Source: a virus. Taken from it: a DNA stretch of 41,917 nucleotides. Each line of letters begins with the position of its first letter. Positions within the stretch are counted from its first letter, which is position 1. The position numbers and the translations under genes are program-made. The stretch is taken from the IMG/VR virus record IMGVR_UViG_3300034012_000266, positions 1 to 41,917 of that record. One strand, 5' to 3'. The notes under the pieces were generated by a model. It did not search any database. It had not been told where the DNA came from and saw only the letters and a list, made by a program, of their open reading frames with translations. Positions 27,957 to 36,380 of this stretch are shown piece after piece.

Positions 27957-28988
27957 ATGGCGACTCTTCGCTCTGACATCATCATCCCCGAGGTTTTTAC
28001 TCCTTACGTCATTGAGCAAACCACCTTCCGTGATGCCTTCCTGGCTAGCGGTGTGGTGCAGCCGATGGCTGAGTTGAATGCAACCGAGGGCGGTGATTTC
28101 ATCAACGTGCCTTTCTGGAAAGCCAACCTTTCCGGTGACTTCGAGGTGCTGTCTGATAGCAGCAGCCTCACCCCTGGCAAGATCCAAGCTGACAAGCAAG
28201 TCGGCGTGATCCTGCACCGTGGTCGCGCTTTTGAGGCTCGCGACCTGGCTGCTCTGGCTGCTGGTTCTGACCCCATGGCCGCCATCGGCGCCAAGATCGC
28301 TGATTACATCGCTAACCAGCGTCAAAAGGATCTGCTGTCTTGTCTTGCTGGTGTGTTCGGCACCCTCGGCACCACTAGCTCGTCTGCTGCTTTCTTCCCG
28401 CTGACCATTGACGGTGAGTCGGGCGACACCCCTACCACGCTGAGCCCCCGCCACGTGGCAGAAGCCCGCAGCCTGCTGGGCGACCAAGGCGACAAGCTCG
28501 CCGCTGTTGCCATGCACTCCAAGGTCTACTACGACTTGGTTGAGCGCAAGGCCATCGATTATGTGACCGAGACCGACGCTCGTCTGACGTCTTCGGTGAC
28601 TGATTTCGTTGGCGGCAGCATTGCTGGTGCTTACGGCAACCCCACGGTTCCTACCTACATGGGTCTGCGTGTCATCGTCTCTGATGATGTGCAAACCGAT
28701 GGCAGCGGTAGCTCCACTGAGTACGCCACCTACTTCTTCACCCAAGGCGCTATTGCCTCTGGTGAGCAGATGGCGATGCAGACTGAAACCGACCGTGACA
28801 TCCTCGCCAAGAGTGATGCCATGTCGATTGACCTGCACTACTGCTACCACCCCGTTGGCGCTAAGTGGGGCGTGACCACCTCGAACCCGACCCGCGCTCA
28901 ACTGGCAACAGTTGGCAACTGGTCGAAGGTGTACGAAACCAAGAACCTTGGTATCGTGCGGGCGACCAACACCTCTAACTTCGATTGA
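27957..28988 (+). CDS. major capsid protein (HK97 fold)
   Basis: A 343-residue protein. MATLRSDIIIPEVFTPYVIEQTTFRDAFLASGVV, then GDFINVPFWKANLSGD (E-loop region), then the A-domain pattern VAMHSKVYYDLVERKAID and GLRVIVSDDV...TYFFTQGAIASG, ending in GAKWGVTTSNPTRAQLATVGNWSKVYETKNLGIVRA. This is the pattern of HK97-fold coat proteins of the type often labelled major capsid/coat protein. A good Shine-Dalgarno (AGGTGA, 27945-27950) supports the start and strong expression. Confidence 0.92.
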   Translation: MATLRSDIIIPEVFTPYVIEQTTFRDAFLASGVVQPMAELNATEGGDFINVPFWKANLSGDFEVLSDSSSLTPGKIQADKQVGVILHRGRAFEARDLAALAAGSDPMAAIGAKIADYIANQRQKDLLSCLAGVFGTLGTTSSSAAFFPLTIDGESGDTPTTLSPRHVAEARSLLGDQGDKLAAVAMHSKVYYDLVERKAIDYVTETDARLTSSVTDFVGGSIAGAYGNPTVPTYMGLRVIVSDDVQTDGSGSSTEYATYFFTQGAIASGEQMAMQTETDRDILAKSDAMSIDLHYCYHPVGAKWGVTTSNPTRAQLATVGNWSKVYETKNLGIVRATNTSNFD

Positions 28989-28999
28989 GGTAACTGATC

Positions 29000-29368
29000 A
29001 TGGCATCCATCTTTGAAGCAGTCGCCGGCCTGGCGATTGGTTATCCCCAAGGTACTGGCGGCGCTGTCGTCCAGGAAACCAGCAAGGCTACTGGGGTCAC
29101 CCTCAACAAGCCCGCTGGTGAGATCACTACCCACGACGCCTCCCTCGCTGGTGGCGCTGAAGTGAGCTTTGTTGTGACCAACTCTTTTGTTGGCCTCAAC
29201 GATGTTCCCGTCGTGGCTGTCCGCTCCGGCGCTACCACTGGCACTTATGTTGCCAGCGTGAGTGCTGTTGCTGCTGGCTCGTTCACTGTCACCTTGTCGA
29301 ACCTCGGTACTACCGCAGGCGAAGCACTGGTGCTGAACTATGCCGTTATCAAGGGCGCTGAAGCCTGA
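29000..29368 (+). CDS. head decoration-like protein
   Basis: A 122-residue beta-rich, Ala/Gly/Thr/Val-rich protein (VSFVVTNSFVGLNDVPVVAV...VSAVAAGSFTVTLSNLGTTAGEALVLNYAVIKG), preceded by a clear GAGGT ribosome binding site at 28987-28991. Directly after the major capsid gene, it is most likely a capsid decoration or fibre-like surface protein. Inferred from fold pattern and position; no catalytic motif. Confidence 0.75.
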   Translation: MASIFEAVAGLAIGYPQGTGGAVVQETSKATGVTLNKPAGEITTHDASLAGGAEVSFVVTNSFVGLNDVPVVAVRSGATTGTYVASVSAVAAGSFTVTLSNLGTTAGEALVLNYAVIKGAEA

Positions 29369-29370
29369 TT

Positions 29371-29568
29371 ATGGGGCTGTTCGCTTTCCGGCGACTGCGT
29401 GAGCTGGAGGCTGCTTCTACGGAGGCGGCCTCTCTTTCTATTGCGGAGCCTGCACCTACACTAGAACAACAGGAGCCACCCGACGATGGCAGTAGTAATC
29501 GTGGCCACACCAGGGGCCGCCGACGCAAACTCGTACCTGACGCTGGCAGCAGCACAAGAGATCATTGA
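29371..29568 (+). CDS. 65-residue protein, unknown
   Basis: Begins MGLFAFRRLRELEAASTEAA and is acidic/Pro-rich in the middle (SIAEPAPTLEQQEPPDD) and basic at the end. Small proteins with an MGLFxFRR start follow capsid genes in other phages. The last ~83 bases overlap the next gene in another frame, so the natural protein may be only its N-terminal part. The start is 3 bases after the previous stop. Confidence 0.55.
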   Translation: MGLFAFRRLRELEAASTEAASLSIAEPAPTLEQQEPPDDGSSNRGHTRGRRRKLVPDAGSSTRDH

Positions 29569-30049
29569 TGGTTTCGTGCAGGATGCTGATGTAACCGCAT
29601 GGGCATCGGCTACAACTGACCAAAAGAACCGCGCATTGTTTACCGCCACGCAACGCCTCGACCGCGAGCGGTTCCTTGGCGCAAGGGCGACTGATACGCA
29701 GGCTTTGCAATGGCCGCGTACTGGCGTGCGCAAGCCTGATACCTACATCAACACCTACGCCGTTGGCTTTCCGTTTCGGATTACCACTGACTACTACACC
29801 GACACCGAAATCCCAACGCAGGTGCAGTATGCGCAGGTGGTGCTGGCCACTTACCTCAACAACAACCCTGATGGCATTGGGCTGAGCGGGTTGGAAGACT
29901 ACAAGAACGTCAAGATCGGCAGCATTGACGTGACGCCTAACCTTGGCTACGGCGCTGTTGGTGTTGATAAGGTGCCGCCGCTAATGGAGCGATACCTCAC
30001 AGGGCTTAGAATTAGTGGACCAGGCAACTTCGCCATTAAACGGTCATGA
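29486..30049 (+). CDS. head-tail connector / DnaT-like domain protein
   Basis: A 187-residue protein. VVIVATPGAADANSYLTLAAAQEIIDGF...LFTATQRLDRERFLGARATDTQALQWPRTG is the block found in phage proteins annotated as DnaT-like or head-tail adaptor (gp6-like) proteins; PTQVQYAQVVLATYLNN and the C-terminus PPLMERYLTGL support it. It likely forms the first ring under the portal. It overlaps the following gene by 4 bases. Confidence 0.82.
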   Translation: MAVVIVATPGAADANSYLTLAAAQEIIDGFVQDADVTAWASATTDQKNRALFTATQRLDRERFLGARATDTQALQWPRTGVRKPDTYINTYAVGFPFRITTDYYTDTEIPTQVQYAQVVLATYLNNNPDGIGLSGLEDYKNVKIGSIDVTPNLGYGAVGVDKVPPLMERYLTGLRISGPGNFAIKRS

Positions 30050-30252
30050 GCATTTTCATTGGCGGCGGTGATGCAGTACCCCGCGAAGGTCTCGAGATCC
30101 CAACGCATGATCACATTAGCAATACCTACGACGGCAACAATAACTTGTTGACTGCAGTTTACAAACGCGGTGGATCTAGCGGCAGGATCGTAGCAACATT
30201 AACAATGACGTATGACGCCAGCGACAATTTGCTAACCGTAGACAGGAGCTAG
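30046..30252 (+). CDS. 68-residue protein, unknown
   Basis: MSIFIGGGDAVPREGLEIPT, then DHISNTYDGNNNLLTAVYKRGGSSGRIVATLTMTYDASDNLLTVDRS. A beta-rich protein of the small structural type. It sits between connector genes and overlaps the preceding one by 4 bases. A virion or tail-neck role is possible; no family recognised. Confidence 0.68.
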   Translation: MSIFIGGGDAVPREGLEIPTHDHISNTYDGNNNLLTAVYKRGGSSGRIVATLTMTYDASDNLLTVDRS

Positions 30253-30254
30253 CC

Positions 30255-30470
30255 ATGGCGCGATTCAACCTGTTTTCCGGCAAGATCCTGCAAGGCATTG
30301 ACCTATTGGATCTTGAGGATAACAATAAGGTCATGCTGACGCTCAATGGACTACTGCTCATTGGGGCGGGTTTAATTTCTCTGCCTTATGGGTTTATTTT
30401 GGCCGAAGACCGCAGTAATATAACTTGTGAAAACAGCGACAACATTCTGCTTGAGGCGTTTAAGCAATGA
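30255..30470 (+). CDS. 71-residue protein with a hydrophobic centre, unknown
   Basis: MARFNLFSGKILQGIDLLDL, then EDNNKVMLTLNGLLLIGAGLISLPYGFILAEDRSN. The middle (VMLTLNGLLLIGAGLISLPYGFIL, about residues 26-49) is hydrophobic and could cross a membrane or be a buried strand-helix. It starts two bases after the previous stop. Function unknown. Confidence 0.6.
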   Translation: MARFNLFSGKILQGIDLLDLEDNNKVMLTLNGLLLIGAGLISLPYGFILAEDRSNITCENSDNILLEAFKQ

Positions 30471-30506
30471 ACGTCGCGGCACTACCGTCCTTTACAGGCT
30501 TTGACC

Positions 30507-30755
30507 ATGAGTGACACCAATTACCTCGCTATTGATTACTCGATAGGCGCCACATTTATTGATGGCACCACCACGTTTACAGGCCGATGGGGTGCCATTC
30601 ACTTTACGAGTAATACGCATATTGAGGAGATTACAGTGCAAAATTATGATGGCGCTGCATTAGCGGGTAACACGTTTGATGCGTCAACAACGCTCTATGG
30701 CGTGTTTACCAGCATCAAGCTGCAAAACGGCCACTGCGTAGCCTATAAGCTCTGA
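30507..30755 (+). CDS. 82-residue beta-rich protein, unknown
   Basis: ATG 30507 (a TTG at 30501 is in frame): MSDTNYLAIDYSIGATFIDG, TTTFTGRWGAIHFTSNTHIEEITVQNYDGAALAGNTFDASTTLYGVFTSIKLQNGHCVAYKL. Looks like a small beta-sandwich as found in fibre or decoration proteins (the middle resembles domains that carry FTGRWGAI...FTSI.L..G..vAY). Unknown role; the stop overlaps the next ATG by one base. Confidence 0.68.
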   Translation: MSDTNYLAIDYSIGATFIDGTTTFTGRWGAIHFTSNTHIEEITVQNYDGAALAGNTFDASTTLYGVFTSIKLQNGHCVAYKL

Positions 30756-31111
30756 TGACACTAGCCAGCCCGCTACGCAAGGTTGCCAGCAAGCTGATGG
30801 CAAAATTTGGCGGCGAGGCAACTATTCGTCGTGTAACAACTGGCGTTTATAACACTACAACTGGCACCGCAAGTGAAACCACGGCTGATACCGCAGTCCG
30901 TGGTGTGCTGGAAGATGTCAACCTGCGCGAGGTTAATGACCTGATTCAAGCTGGCGACAAGCGTTTGTTGATTGCAGCGGCTGATATTGCTAATGCGCCA
31001 ACAACTGCAGATGAAGTGCTGATTGGCGCAGTCGTGCATCAAGTGATCACGGTGCGAACCATCGAGCAGGACAATACCGCCATCACCTACGAGTTAATCC
31101 TGAGGGCATAA
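30755..31111 (+). CDS. head closure / head-tail joining protein
   Basis: A 118-residue protein. LRKVASKLMAKFGGEATIRRVTTGVYNTTTGTASETTADTAVRGVLED...GDKRLLIAAADI..APTTADEVLIGAVVHQVITVRTI is the pattern of the small beta-barrel stopper proteins that close the head-tail channel (SPP1 gp16 / HK97 gp7-like class). Single-base overlaps with both neighbours. Confidence 0.78.
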   Translation: MTLASPLRKVASKLMAKFGGEATIRRVTTGVYNTTTGTASETTADTAVRGVLEDVNLREVNDLIQAGDKRLLIAAADIANAPTTADEVLIGAVVHQVITVRTIEQDNTAITYELILRA

Positions 31112-31560
31112 TGACACGCACCATCCGCGTTGGTGATATTGGCGACTATGCCAGCCAGCAGATGGAGAAGTTGCTGCGGGTTGCGGTGTTAGAAACTGAC
31201 AGCCTCGTTAAGCTGCTTAGTCCAGTTGACACTGGACGGTTTCGTGTTAGCTGGCAGGTAGGCGAAAACAGCGCAGGCGGTGGTCAAAAACCTGAAGGCA
31301 GCTATACCACAACAGAATTCGGTAGCGCAGCCGCTGCGCAATCAGCAATTCCCATTGAACGGCTTGGCTACAGTCAAGAAAAGCTGGGCAACGTTTACAG
31401 CGTGCACAATAACCTGCCGTATGCTGAGAAGCTGGAAACAGCACCCTTGGACCAAGGCAGCAGCATTCAAACCGACGGGCCAGGTTGGGTACGCGGCATT
31501 GCCAAAGACATCCAAGGGCTTGTGCAAGTCAATGCTGACCGCATCGGGAGGGAATCATGA
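31111..31560 (+). CDS. HK97 gp10-like neck/tail completion protein
   Basis: A 149-residue protein. LVKLLSPVDTGRFRVSWQVG is the signature of HK97 gp10/neck family proteins (SPVDTGRFRxSW), followed by VYSVHNNLPYAEKLE (NNxpYAxxlE), both conserved. It functions in joining tail to head. Overlaps the next gene by 4 bases (ATGA). Confidence 0.87.
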   Translation: MTRTIRVGDIGDYASQQMEKLLRVAVLETDSLVKLLSPVDTGRFRVSWQVGENSAGGGQKPEGSYTTTEFGSAAAAQSAIPIERLGYSQEKLGNVYSVHNNLPYAEKLETAPLDQGSSIQTDGPGWVRGIAKDIQGLVQVNADRIGRES

Positions 31561-31979
31561 GTAGCAACTACAACGATGTTCGCGCTGCCATTGAGGGTCG
31601 CATCGCAGCAGAGATGGCATTAGCTCCGGTGTATCCGATCAGCTATCAAAACGTCCCGTTCACGCCACCTAACAACACGCCATGGGCGCAGGCGTTCATT
31701 CGCTTTGGCGATAACAACTACGCTACGCTGCTGCCAACAGGTGGTGTCGGGTTCAACCGTCAAACCGGCACGTTGGTGATCAATGTGTTCACGCCACAGG
31801 GTCAAGGCACTGCGGCAAACTTCACCATTGCAGAGCGGCTAAAAGATCTATTTGATCGTCAAATTGTATCTGGTATCATCTTCGACGCCGCATCAGGTCC
31901 AGCGCAGGTAACACCTGCCGCGCCTGAGCCTTATTTCCAAACGCAACTTACCATTACGTTTGAAGCCTATTTAGACTGA
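31557..31979 (+). CDS. tail terminator protein (DUF4128-like)
   Basis: A 140-residue protein. YNDVRAAIEGRIAAEMA...YPISYQNVPFTPPNNTPWAQAFIRFGDNNYATLL...TGTLVINVFTPQGQGTAANFTIAERLKDLFDRQIVSG...FQTQLTITFEAYLD matches the DUF4128 / tail terminator fold (lambda gpU class), which caps the tail tube and stops its growth. Position after the neck protein and before the major tail protein fits. Confidence 0.87.
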   Translation: MSSNYNDVRAAIEGRIAAEMALAPVYPISYQNVPFTPPNNTPWAQAFIRFGDNNYATLLPTGGVGFNRQTGTLVINVFTPQGQGTAANFTIAERLKDLFDRQIVSGIIFDAASGPAQVTPAAPEPYFQTQLTITFEAYLD

Positions 31980-32001
31980 CGCAGCCACTACCGTTCACAA
32001 C

Positions 32002-32760
32002 ATGGCTGTTACTGTTTTGTCCGGTACGTCCGGCGCCCTCTATTACAAGCCTGCTGGCACCACTGGGACATTCCCAGAGACTGGTGTCAACGCAAGCACT
32101 GATGTCATCACGATTCAGCAGTACCTCAACCTGAAGCCTGGCGACCCCGTTAAGTTCCGCGTCATCAACAGCCAAACCGGCGCCAGCGGTACCGGCACGC
32201 TGCCTGCTCCGATCGACGCAAGCACCACTTACTACGTTCTGACCTACACCGCTGCCACTGGCGCGCTGACGGTTTCAGCAACTGCTGGTGGCACCATCCT
32301 TGCCATCACCGATGACGGCACCGCCGTGGCGCCTAACGAGTTTGAGGTGTATTACGCCGACTACGCCGCCGTTGGCCAAGTGCAGTCGTGGTCCTTTGAG
32401 GTGAGCCGCGCTGAAATCGACGTGACTACCATCGGTCAAACTGCTGGTCAGTACGCACCTTTCCGTGCTTACATCCCCGGCTTTGCTGATGGTACCGGCA
32501 CTGCTACCGTTTATGTCACCAACGAAGACGCAGCACTGTCTAACCGGATGGTTGAAGACGTGCTCCAGCGTCAGCAAGTCGGTTGCGGCTTCAAGCTGTA
32601 TACCGACAAGGGCACCACTGAGGCCCTCAGCCGCAGCATCGGCATGGATGCTGTACTGCTGAGCGCCAGCCTGAACATCAACCCCGACGATGCTCAGCAG
32701 GTGGAGATCACCTTCCGCCCGAGCGGCACGCCTACGTTTGACTTCAGCACCTCTGCTTGA
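32002..32760 (+). CDS. major tail protein (tube protein)
   Basis: A 252-residue beta-rich protein. A first domain with repeats typical of Ig-like inserts (FRVINSQTGASGTGTLPAPI...TYYVLTYTAATGALTVS) is followed by the tube domain (QSWSFEVSRAEIDVTTIGQTAGQYAPFRAYIPGFADGTGTATVYVT...LLSASLNINPDDAQQVEITFRPSG), with the conserved E(I/V)DVTTIG...pg...G strand block of lambda gpV-like proteins. It forms the flexible tail tube. Terminator follows. Confidence 0.9.
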   Translation: MAVTVLSGTSGALYYKPAGTTGTFPETGVNASTDVITIQQYLNLKPGDPVKFRVINSQTGASGTGTLPAPIDASTTYYVLTYTAATGALTVSATAGGTILAITDDGTAVAPNEFEVYYADYAAVGQVQSWSFEVSRAEIDVTTIGQTAGQYAPFRAYIPGFADGTGTATVYVTNEDAALSNRMVEDVLQRQQVGCGFKLYTDKGTTEALSRSIGMDAVLLSASLNINPDDAQQVEITFRPSGTPTFDFSTSA

Positions 32761-32776
32761 TCGGTCATCACATAGA

Positions 32777-32802
32777 CCCCCGGCTTGCGCTGGGGGTTTT
32801 TT
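32777..32802 (+). terminator. intrinsic terminator after the major tail gene
   Basis: CCCCCGGC (32777-32784), loop TTGC, GCTGGGGG (32789-32796) form an 8-bp stem with one G-U pair, followed by six T's (32797-32802). It divides the head/tube genes from the tail assembly genes and can reduce, or terminate, read-through after the highly expressed tube protein. Confidence 0.9.
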
Positions 32803-32834
32803 GTGCTTAAAGTAATAGCGAATCACTCATATTT

Positions 32835-33194
32835 ATGGCAACCACGTCTGCACTGTCACGCCTCAAGAAAGCCGCCAACTTGACGCCCGTTAAGCGCACG
32901 GTTAAGTTGAGCGATGGCACTGATTTTGAGTTTTACTCGGCACCGCTTACGATGTCCGAACGTGAGCGGGCGCAAAAGATGCCTGGCGGCGATGACCCCA
33001 ATGGCTTTGCATTGAACCTGCTAGTTACCAAAGCAGTTGATGATGCAGGGCAGCGGCTGTTTGCTGCAGGTGAAATTGCCGAATTGAAAAATGAGGTAAT
33101 GGATGCTGACCTGCAAACACTGATGCTTGCGATCATCACCAACCCAGAGGAGGAAGAGGTTGACATGAAAAGCACTCAAGCGGGAGCTAAGTAA
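32835..33194 (+). CDS. tail assembly chaperone, short form (lambda gpG-like)
   Basis: A 119-residue protein: SRLKKAANLTPVKRTVKLSDGTDFEFYSAPLTMSERERAQK, helical body to NPEEEEVDMKSTQAGAK. Position (tube protein, chaperone, tape measure) and composition match gpG-type chaperones that coat the tape measure during assembly. The last nine codons are probably a by-product: a ribosomal +1 shift at AAA-A (33168-33171) gives the longer form (see next entry). Confidence 0.88.
   Translation: MATTSALSRLKKAANLTPVKRTVKLSDGTDFEFYSAPLTMSERERAQKMPGGDDPNGFALNLLVTKAVDDAGQRLFAAGEIAELKNEVMDADLQTLMLAIITNPEEEEVDMKSTQAGAK
33168..33171 (+). promoter_or_regulatory. candidate +1 programmed frameshift site (AAA-A)
   Basis: Zero frame ATG AAA AGC ACT; shifted frame AAA then GCA CTC. 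tRNA-Lys can re-pair perfectly with AAA one base downstream. The shifted frame is closed by a TGA right upstream (33166-33168), so the window for the shift is narrow. Confidence 0.6.
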
Positions 33195-33357
33195 AGACAA
33201 CCTGCTCCTGCTGCAACTTGGTATTGCAAAAGAGCTTGGCTACTCATTGGCCAAGCTCAACCAAGAGGTAACGCTAGAAGAGTTGCTGGTATGGTCAGCT
33301 TATTTTGAGCTGCAGAACGAAGAGCAGGAACGTAGAATGAAGCAACGCCGTAGGTAG
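33172..33357 (+). CDS. +1 frame extension of the tail chaperone (lambda gpT-like)
   Basis: In the +1 frame the codons GCA CTC AAG CGG GAG... read ALKRELSKDNLLLLQLGIAK, then ELGYSLAKLNQEVTLEELLVWSAYFELQNEEQERRMKQRRR and TAG 33355-33357. This is the typical gpT extension (LExLxxWxAYFxL...EE...). The frame is closed upstream by TGA 33166-33168 and has no normal start codon, so it must be reached from the gpG frame. The shift must occur between 33168 and 33194; AAA AGC with slippage of tRNA-Lys by one base is the simplest. Fusion length about 173 residues. A +1 (or -2) shift is less common than the -1 shift of lambda. Confidence 0.82.
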   Translation, partial: ALKRELSKDNLLLLQLGIAKELGYSLAKLNQEVTLEELLVWSAYFELQNEEQERRMKQRRR

Positions 33358-33360
33358 ATC

Positions 33361-36042
33361 GTGTCGGTTGTCGCCAACGTTGCTATTAACGTTGACAGCC
33401 GCAATGCGGTCAGCAAACTGCGGCAGGTGCAAACGCAGTCGCAGGCAACTGGTCAAGCAGTTGAAAAGCTAAATGCAACTGCAGCGGCAGCAAGCGATAA
33501 GTTTAAGGTTGCCGCCAATGGCGTTAAGTATTTCACCGACGCTACCGGCAGGGCTAGGGCTGAAAACGGCAGGTTCTTATCAACAGCCGAACGCGCTGCA
33601 GCGGGTATCCGCGATCAAGGCGATGCAGCCCAGCAGGCAAGCGGCAAGCTTAATGGACTTCGCAATGCATTGGCTGGACTCGGTGTTGGGCTTGCACTGC
33701 GAAAGTCTTTTATAGATGCATCTGAGCTTGAATCTGCGCAATCCAGAATTGAACTCGTTAGCAAAAACTTTCAGCAACTAGCCGGTATTCAAGATGTTGC
33801 AGCTAATGCTGCTAGAAAGTTTAACCTTAGCCAGTCAGAATCTCTTAGCGCATTAACCGACCTTGGTAACCGAATTGGACCTACCGGCGCAAGCCTAGAA
33901 GATGTCGCTAATGTTTACGAAGGCTTTAATACGCTGCTGGCGCTTAATAAGGTAAATAGCCAGAATGCCGCATCGGCTACTTTACAGCTAAACCAAGCAC
34001 TTGGTTCTGGCCGCTTAGCTGGCGAGGAGTTCAACGCAATTAGCGAGGCAACTCCGCAATTGCTTGATGCGGTTGCAAAAGTATTAGGCCGAAACCGTGG
34101 TGAGCTAAAGCAACTTGCTTCCGATGGTCAAATTAGCAGCCAAGTGCTTATTGAAGCATTGAAGCGCATTAGGACCGAAGGTGCTGCTGACCTAGAGGCT
34201 TCTTTTGGCGGAGCATTTGGAGCAACTAGGAGATTCAATGCTGCGCTTGAAGATTTTAGTGCAACGGTTGGCACTGAACTACTGCCAGCCATAACGCCAA
34301 TTATTAGCAAAGCAACAGAGATTTTAAAACTATTTGGGCAACTGCCTGGCCCCATAAAGACAACAGCAGTTGCAGTTGTTGCGCTTACGGCTGCGTTTAT
34401 TGCATTGGCTCCAGCAGTTGCTGCTATCAGCCTTGCCGCTGCGCCATGGCTTGCATTAGCAGCCGGTGTGGCTGCACTTACGGTAGTGGTAGTGGAATCT
34501 GCCGATGCACAGCAGGAGTTCAACAATACGCTTAACTATGCTCCAATTGAACAAGTTGCAGGCAAAATAAAATCACTAGAAAAAGAACTTGCTGCAGCCG
34601 AGTTAAAGCTGCTGTCCGTGCAGTCTGAGTTTGGCGCCGTTAGCCGCGAAGCGGCATTTGCAGAAGTTTCAGTTGATGCATTGCGTGGCGCCTTAGAGCA
34701 AGCGCAAGGCGAGTACAAAGTCCGCTTGCTATATCAAACGGTTGGTGTCACCCCAGATGCCAGATTCTTTGGACCCGGCTTCAAGGCGCCAACGCCAGAA
34801 CCACCCAAGCGGCCTATGCCTTTAGTGCCAAAAGGCAGCGGCGGCGGCGCAAAAAGCGGCAAAGATGATGCTGAACGTAAAGCAGAAGAAAAGCGGCGTG
34901 CAGCAGAAGAGCTAGCCAATCTTCAAGGGCAAGTAGCACTTAAAGAGAAACTGTTCGGAATTGAAAAGCAGATTGCAGTAGAAAAAGAACGCGGCAGTCT
35001 TGTAACTGCAGCAGCATTGGAAATAGACAAGGCGCTAGAAGAGCGTCAAACTAGAATTGCTGAAATTACACGTAGTAAGGCAACACAAGAAACCAAGAAT
35101 GCTCAAATAAAAGATGCAACGCTTGAGGCAGACAAGAAAATATATGCCGTCCAGCAAGCTATTAAGGAGCAAGCAATAGAGCGCACAAAAGCCTTTGACC
35201 AAACAATTGCCGACCTTGATTTGGAGTTGGCGCTGAAAACTGCCACGACTGAACAAGCGCGTGAACAGTTACGCCTTGAAGCTGAAATCGCTAGGATTCG
35301 TGGCGACAAAAATCTAACTCCAGATCAGCAGCAAGCAATCATTGGGCGCAAGACTGAACTTGCTAGGCCTAAAACTGATAAGGAGCGACTGCAAGGAGCA
35401 GCCGACGAGGTAAAACTTGAACTTGAAAAGTTAACTGATCCGATCAATCTGGTCACTAGCGCTGCTGCTGGAATTGGCGATGCGTTTGCTACATCTTTTA
35501 AAGGAATCATCAGCGGCAGCATGACTGCCAAGGAAGCACTAGCTGGCTTCTTCCAGAGTGTGGCGGATCAGTTCCTCGACATGGCGGCGCAGATTATCGC
35601 CAAGTGGATCCAGATGACGATCCTTAATACCGTGTTGAGGCTGTTCCCCGGTGGTGATTTGGTCGGCGGCATTGGCGGAGGGCTCTCCAGCGGATTTAAC
35701 GCTGGTACGGCTTCCGCTGTACCCACAGATGCTGGCGGATGGGCGGCATCCTTCGGCACTGTGCTGCCTGGCCGTGCCAAGGGTGGCCCGGTGTCTGGCG
35801 GTCAGATGTACATGGTGGGCGAGCGTGGTCCCGAGTTGTTCGTACCAGGGCGCAGCGGCACCATCGTTGCCAATGACAAGATGGGTGGCGGCAGCACCAA
35901 CGTGGTGGTAAACGTCGATGCCAAGGGCAGCAGCGTGGAGGGCAACGAGCAAGGCGCCAACCAGCTTGGCAGGGTCATCAGTGCTGCGGTACAGTCAGAA
36001 TTGATTAAACAGCAGCGGCCCGGCGGTCTTCTCGCACGCTAA
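33361..36042 (+). CDS. tape measure protein
   Basis: An 893-residue protein, GTG start three bases after the chaperone extension. Residues about 95-270 are the tape-measure N-terminal domain (LRKSFIDASELESAQSRIELVSKNF...LALNKVNSQNAASATLQLNQALGSGRLAGEEFNAISEATPQLLDAVAKVLGRNRGELK). A hydrophobic region (about 337-385, VVALTAAFIALAPAVAAISLAA...) could insert in the membrane on DNA ejection; about 505-680 is coiled coil. The C-terminus has MYMVGERGPELFVPGRSG, a motif typical of tape measures. At the usual ~0.15 nm per residue the tail would be about 130 nm long. Confidence 0.93.
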   Translation: MSVVANVAINVDSRNAVSKLRQVQTQSQATGQAVEKLNATAAAASDKFKVAANGVKYFTDATGRARAENGRFLSTAERAAAGIRDQGDAAQQASGKLNGLRNALAGLGVGLALRKSFIDASELESAQSRIELVSKNFQQLAGIQDVAANAARKFNLSQSESLSALTDLGNRIGPTGASLEDVANVYEGFNTLLALNKVNSQNAASATLQLNQALGSGRLAGEEFNAISEATPQLLDAVAKVLGRNRGELKQLASDGQISSQVLIEALKRIRTEGAADLEASFGGAFGATRRFNAALEDFSATVGTELLPAITPIISKATEILKLFGQLPGPIKTTAVAVVALTAAFIALAPAVAAISLAAAPWLALAAGVAALTVVVVESADAQQEFNNTLNYAPIEQVAGKIKSLEKELAAAELKLLSVQSEFGAVSREAAFAEVSVDALRGALEQAQGEYKVRLLYQTVGVTPDARFFGPGFKAPTPEPPKRPMPLVPKGSGGGAKSGKDDAERKAEEKRRAAEELANLQGQVALKEKLFGIEKQIAVEKERGSLVTAAALEIDKALEERQTRIAEITRSKATQETKNAQIKDATLEADKKIYAVQQAIKEQAIERTKAFDQTIADLDLELALKTATTEQAREQLRLEAEIARIRGDKNLTPDQQQAIIGRKTELARPKTDKERLQGAADEVKLELEKLTDPINLVTSAAAGIGDAFATSFKGIISGSMTAKEALAGFFQSVADQFLDMAAQIIAKWIQMTILNTVLRLFPGGDLVGGIGGGLSSGFNAGTASAVPTDAGGWAASFGTVLPGRAKGGPVSGGQMYMVGERGPELFVPGRSGTIVANDKMGGGSTNVVVNVDAKGSSVEGNEQGANQLGRVISAAVQSELIKQQRPGGLLAR

Positions 36043-36380
36043 TGGCTACGTTCCCCGACTACAAACCACGCGTTGGCGCCAGCAAGAACAGTGCGCCTAA
36101 GGTGCGCTCTACGCGGTTTGGTGACGGATATGAACAACGCGTACAGTTCGGCCTCCAACAAGACCCGAAGGAATGGACACTGGAGTGGAATGTAACCGAG
36201 GAGGTATCAGACGAAATCGAAACGTTCCTTGAAGCCCGTGGTGGTTCTGAGTCGTTTGACTGGACGCCACCTGATACCAGCACCAGCTACAAGTGGGTAT
36301 GCAGTGAGTGGCAAAAGACAATCGAGGAACCATTCCGAGCTGTCATCCGCGCCACCTTCCGGCAAGTGCATGAGCCATGA
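36042..36380 (+). CDS. minor tail protein M-like
   Basis: A 112-residue protein: MATFPDYKPRVGASKNSAPK, RSTRFGDGYEQRVQFGLQQDPKEWTLEW...IETFLEARGGSESFDWTPPDTSTSYKWVCSEW: the FGDGYeQR...GGxesFdWtPP pattern of the lambda gpM family. Links the tail tube to the tip complex. Its ATG shares a base with the tape measure stop. Confidence 0.9.
   Translation: MATFPDYKPRVGASKNSAPKVRSTRFGDGYEQRVQFGLQQDPKEWTLEWNVTEEVSDEIETFLEARGGSESFDWTPPDTSTSYKWVCSEWQKTIEEPFRAVIRATFRQVHEP

Noticed and set aside
27951-28901. 316-codon open frame on the minus strand opposite the major capsid gene
   Set aside because: It is the antisense image of a highly expressed, codon-biased capsid gene with a good ribosome binding site; His/Val/Arg-rich shadow composition and no motif.
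32275-32826. 183-codon minus-strand frame over the major tail gene and terminator
   Set aside because: Runs through the intrinsic terminator hairpin and opposite the tube gene; shadow.
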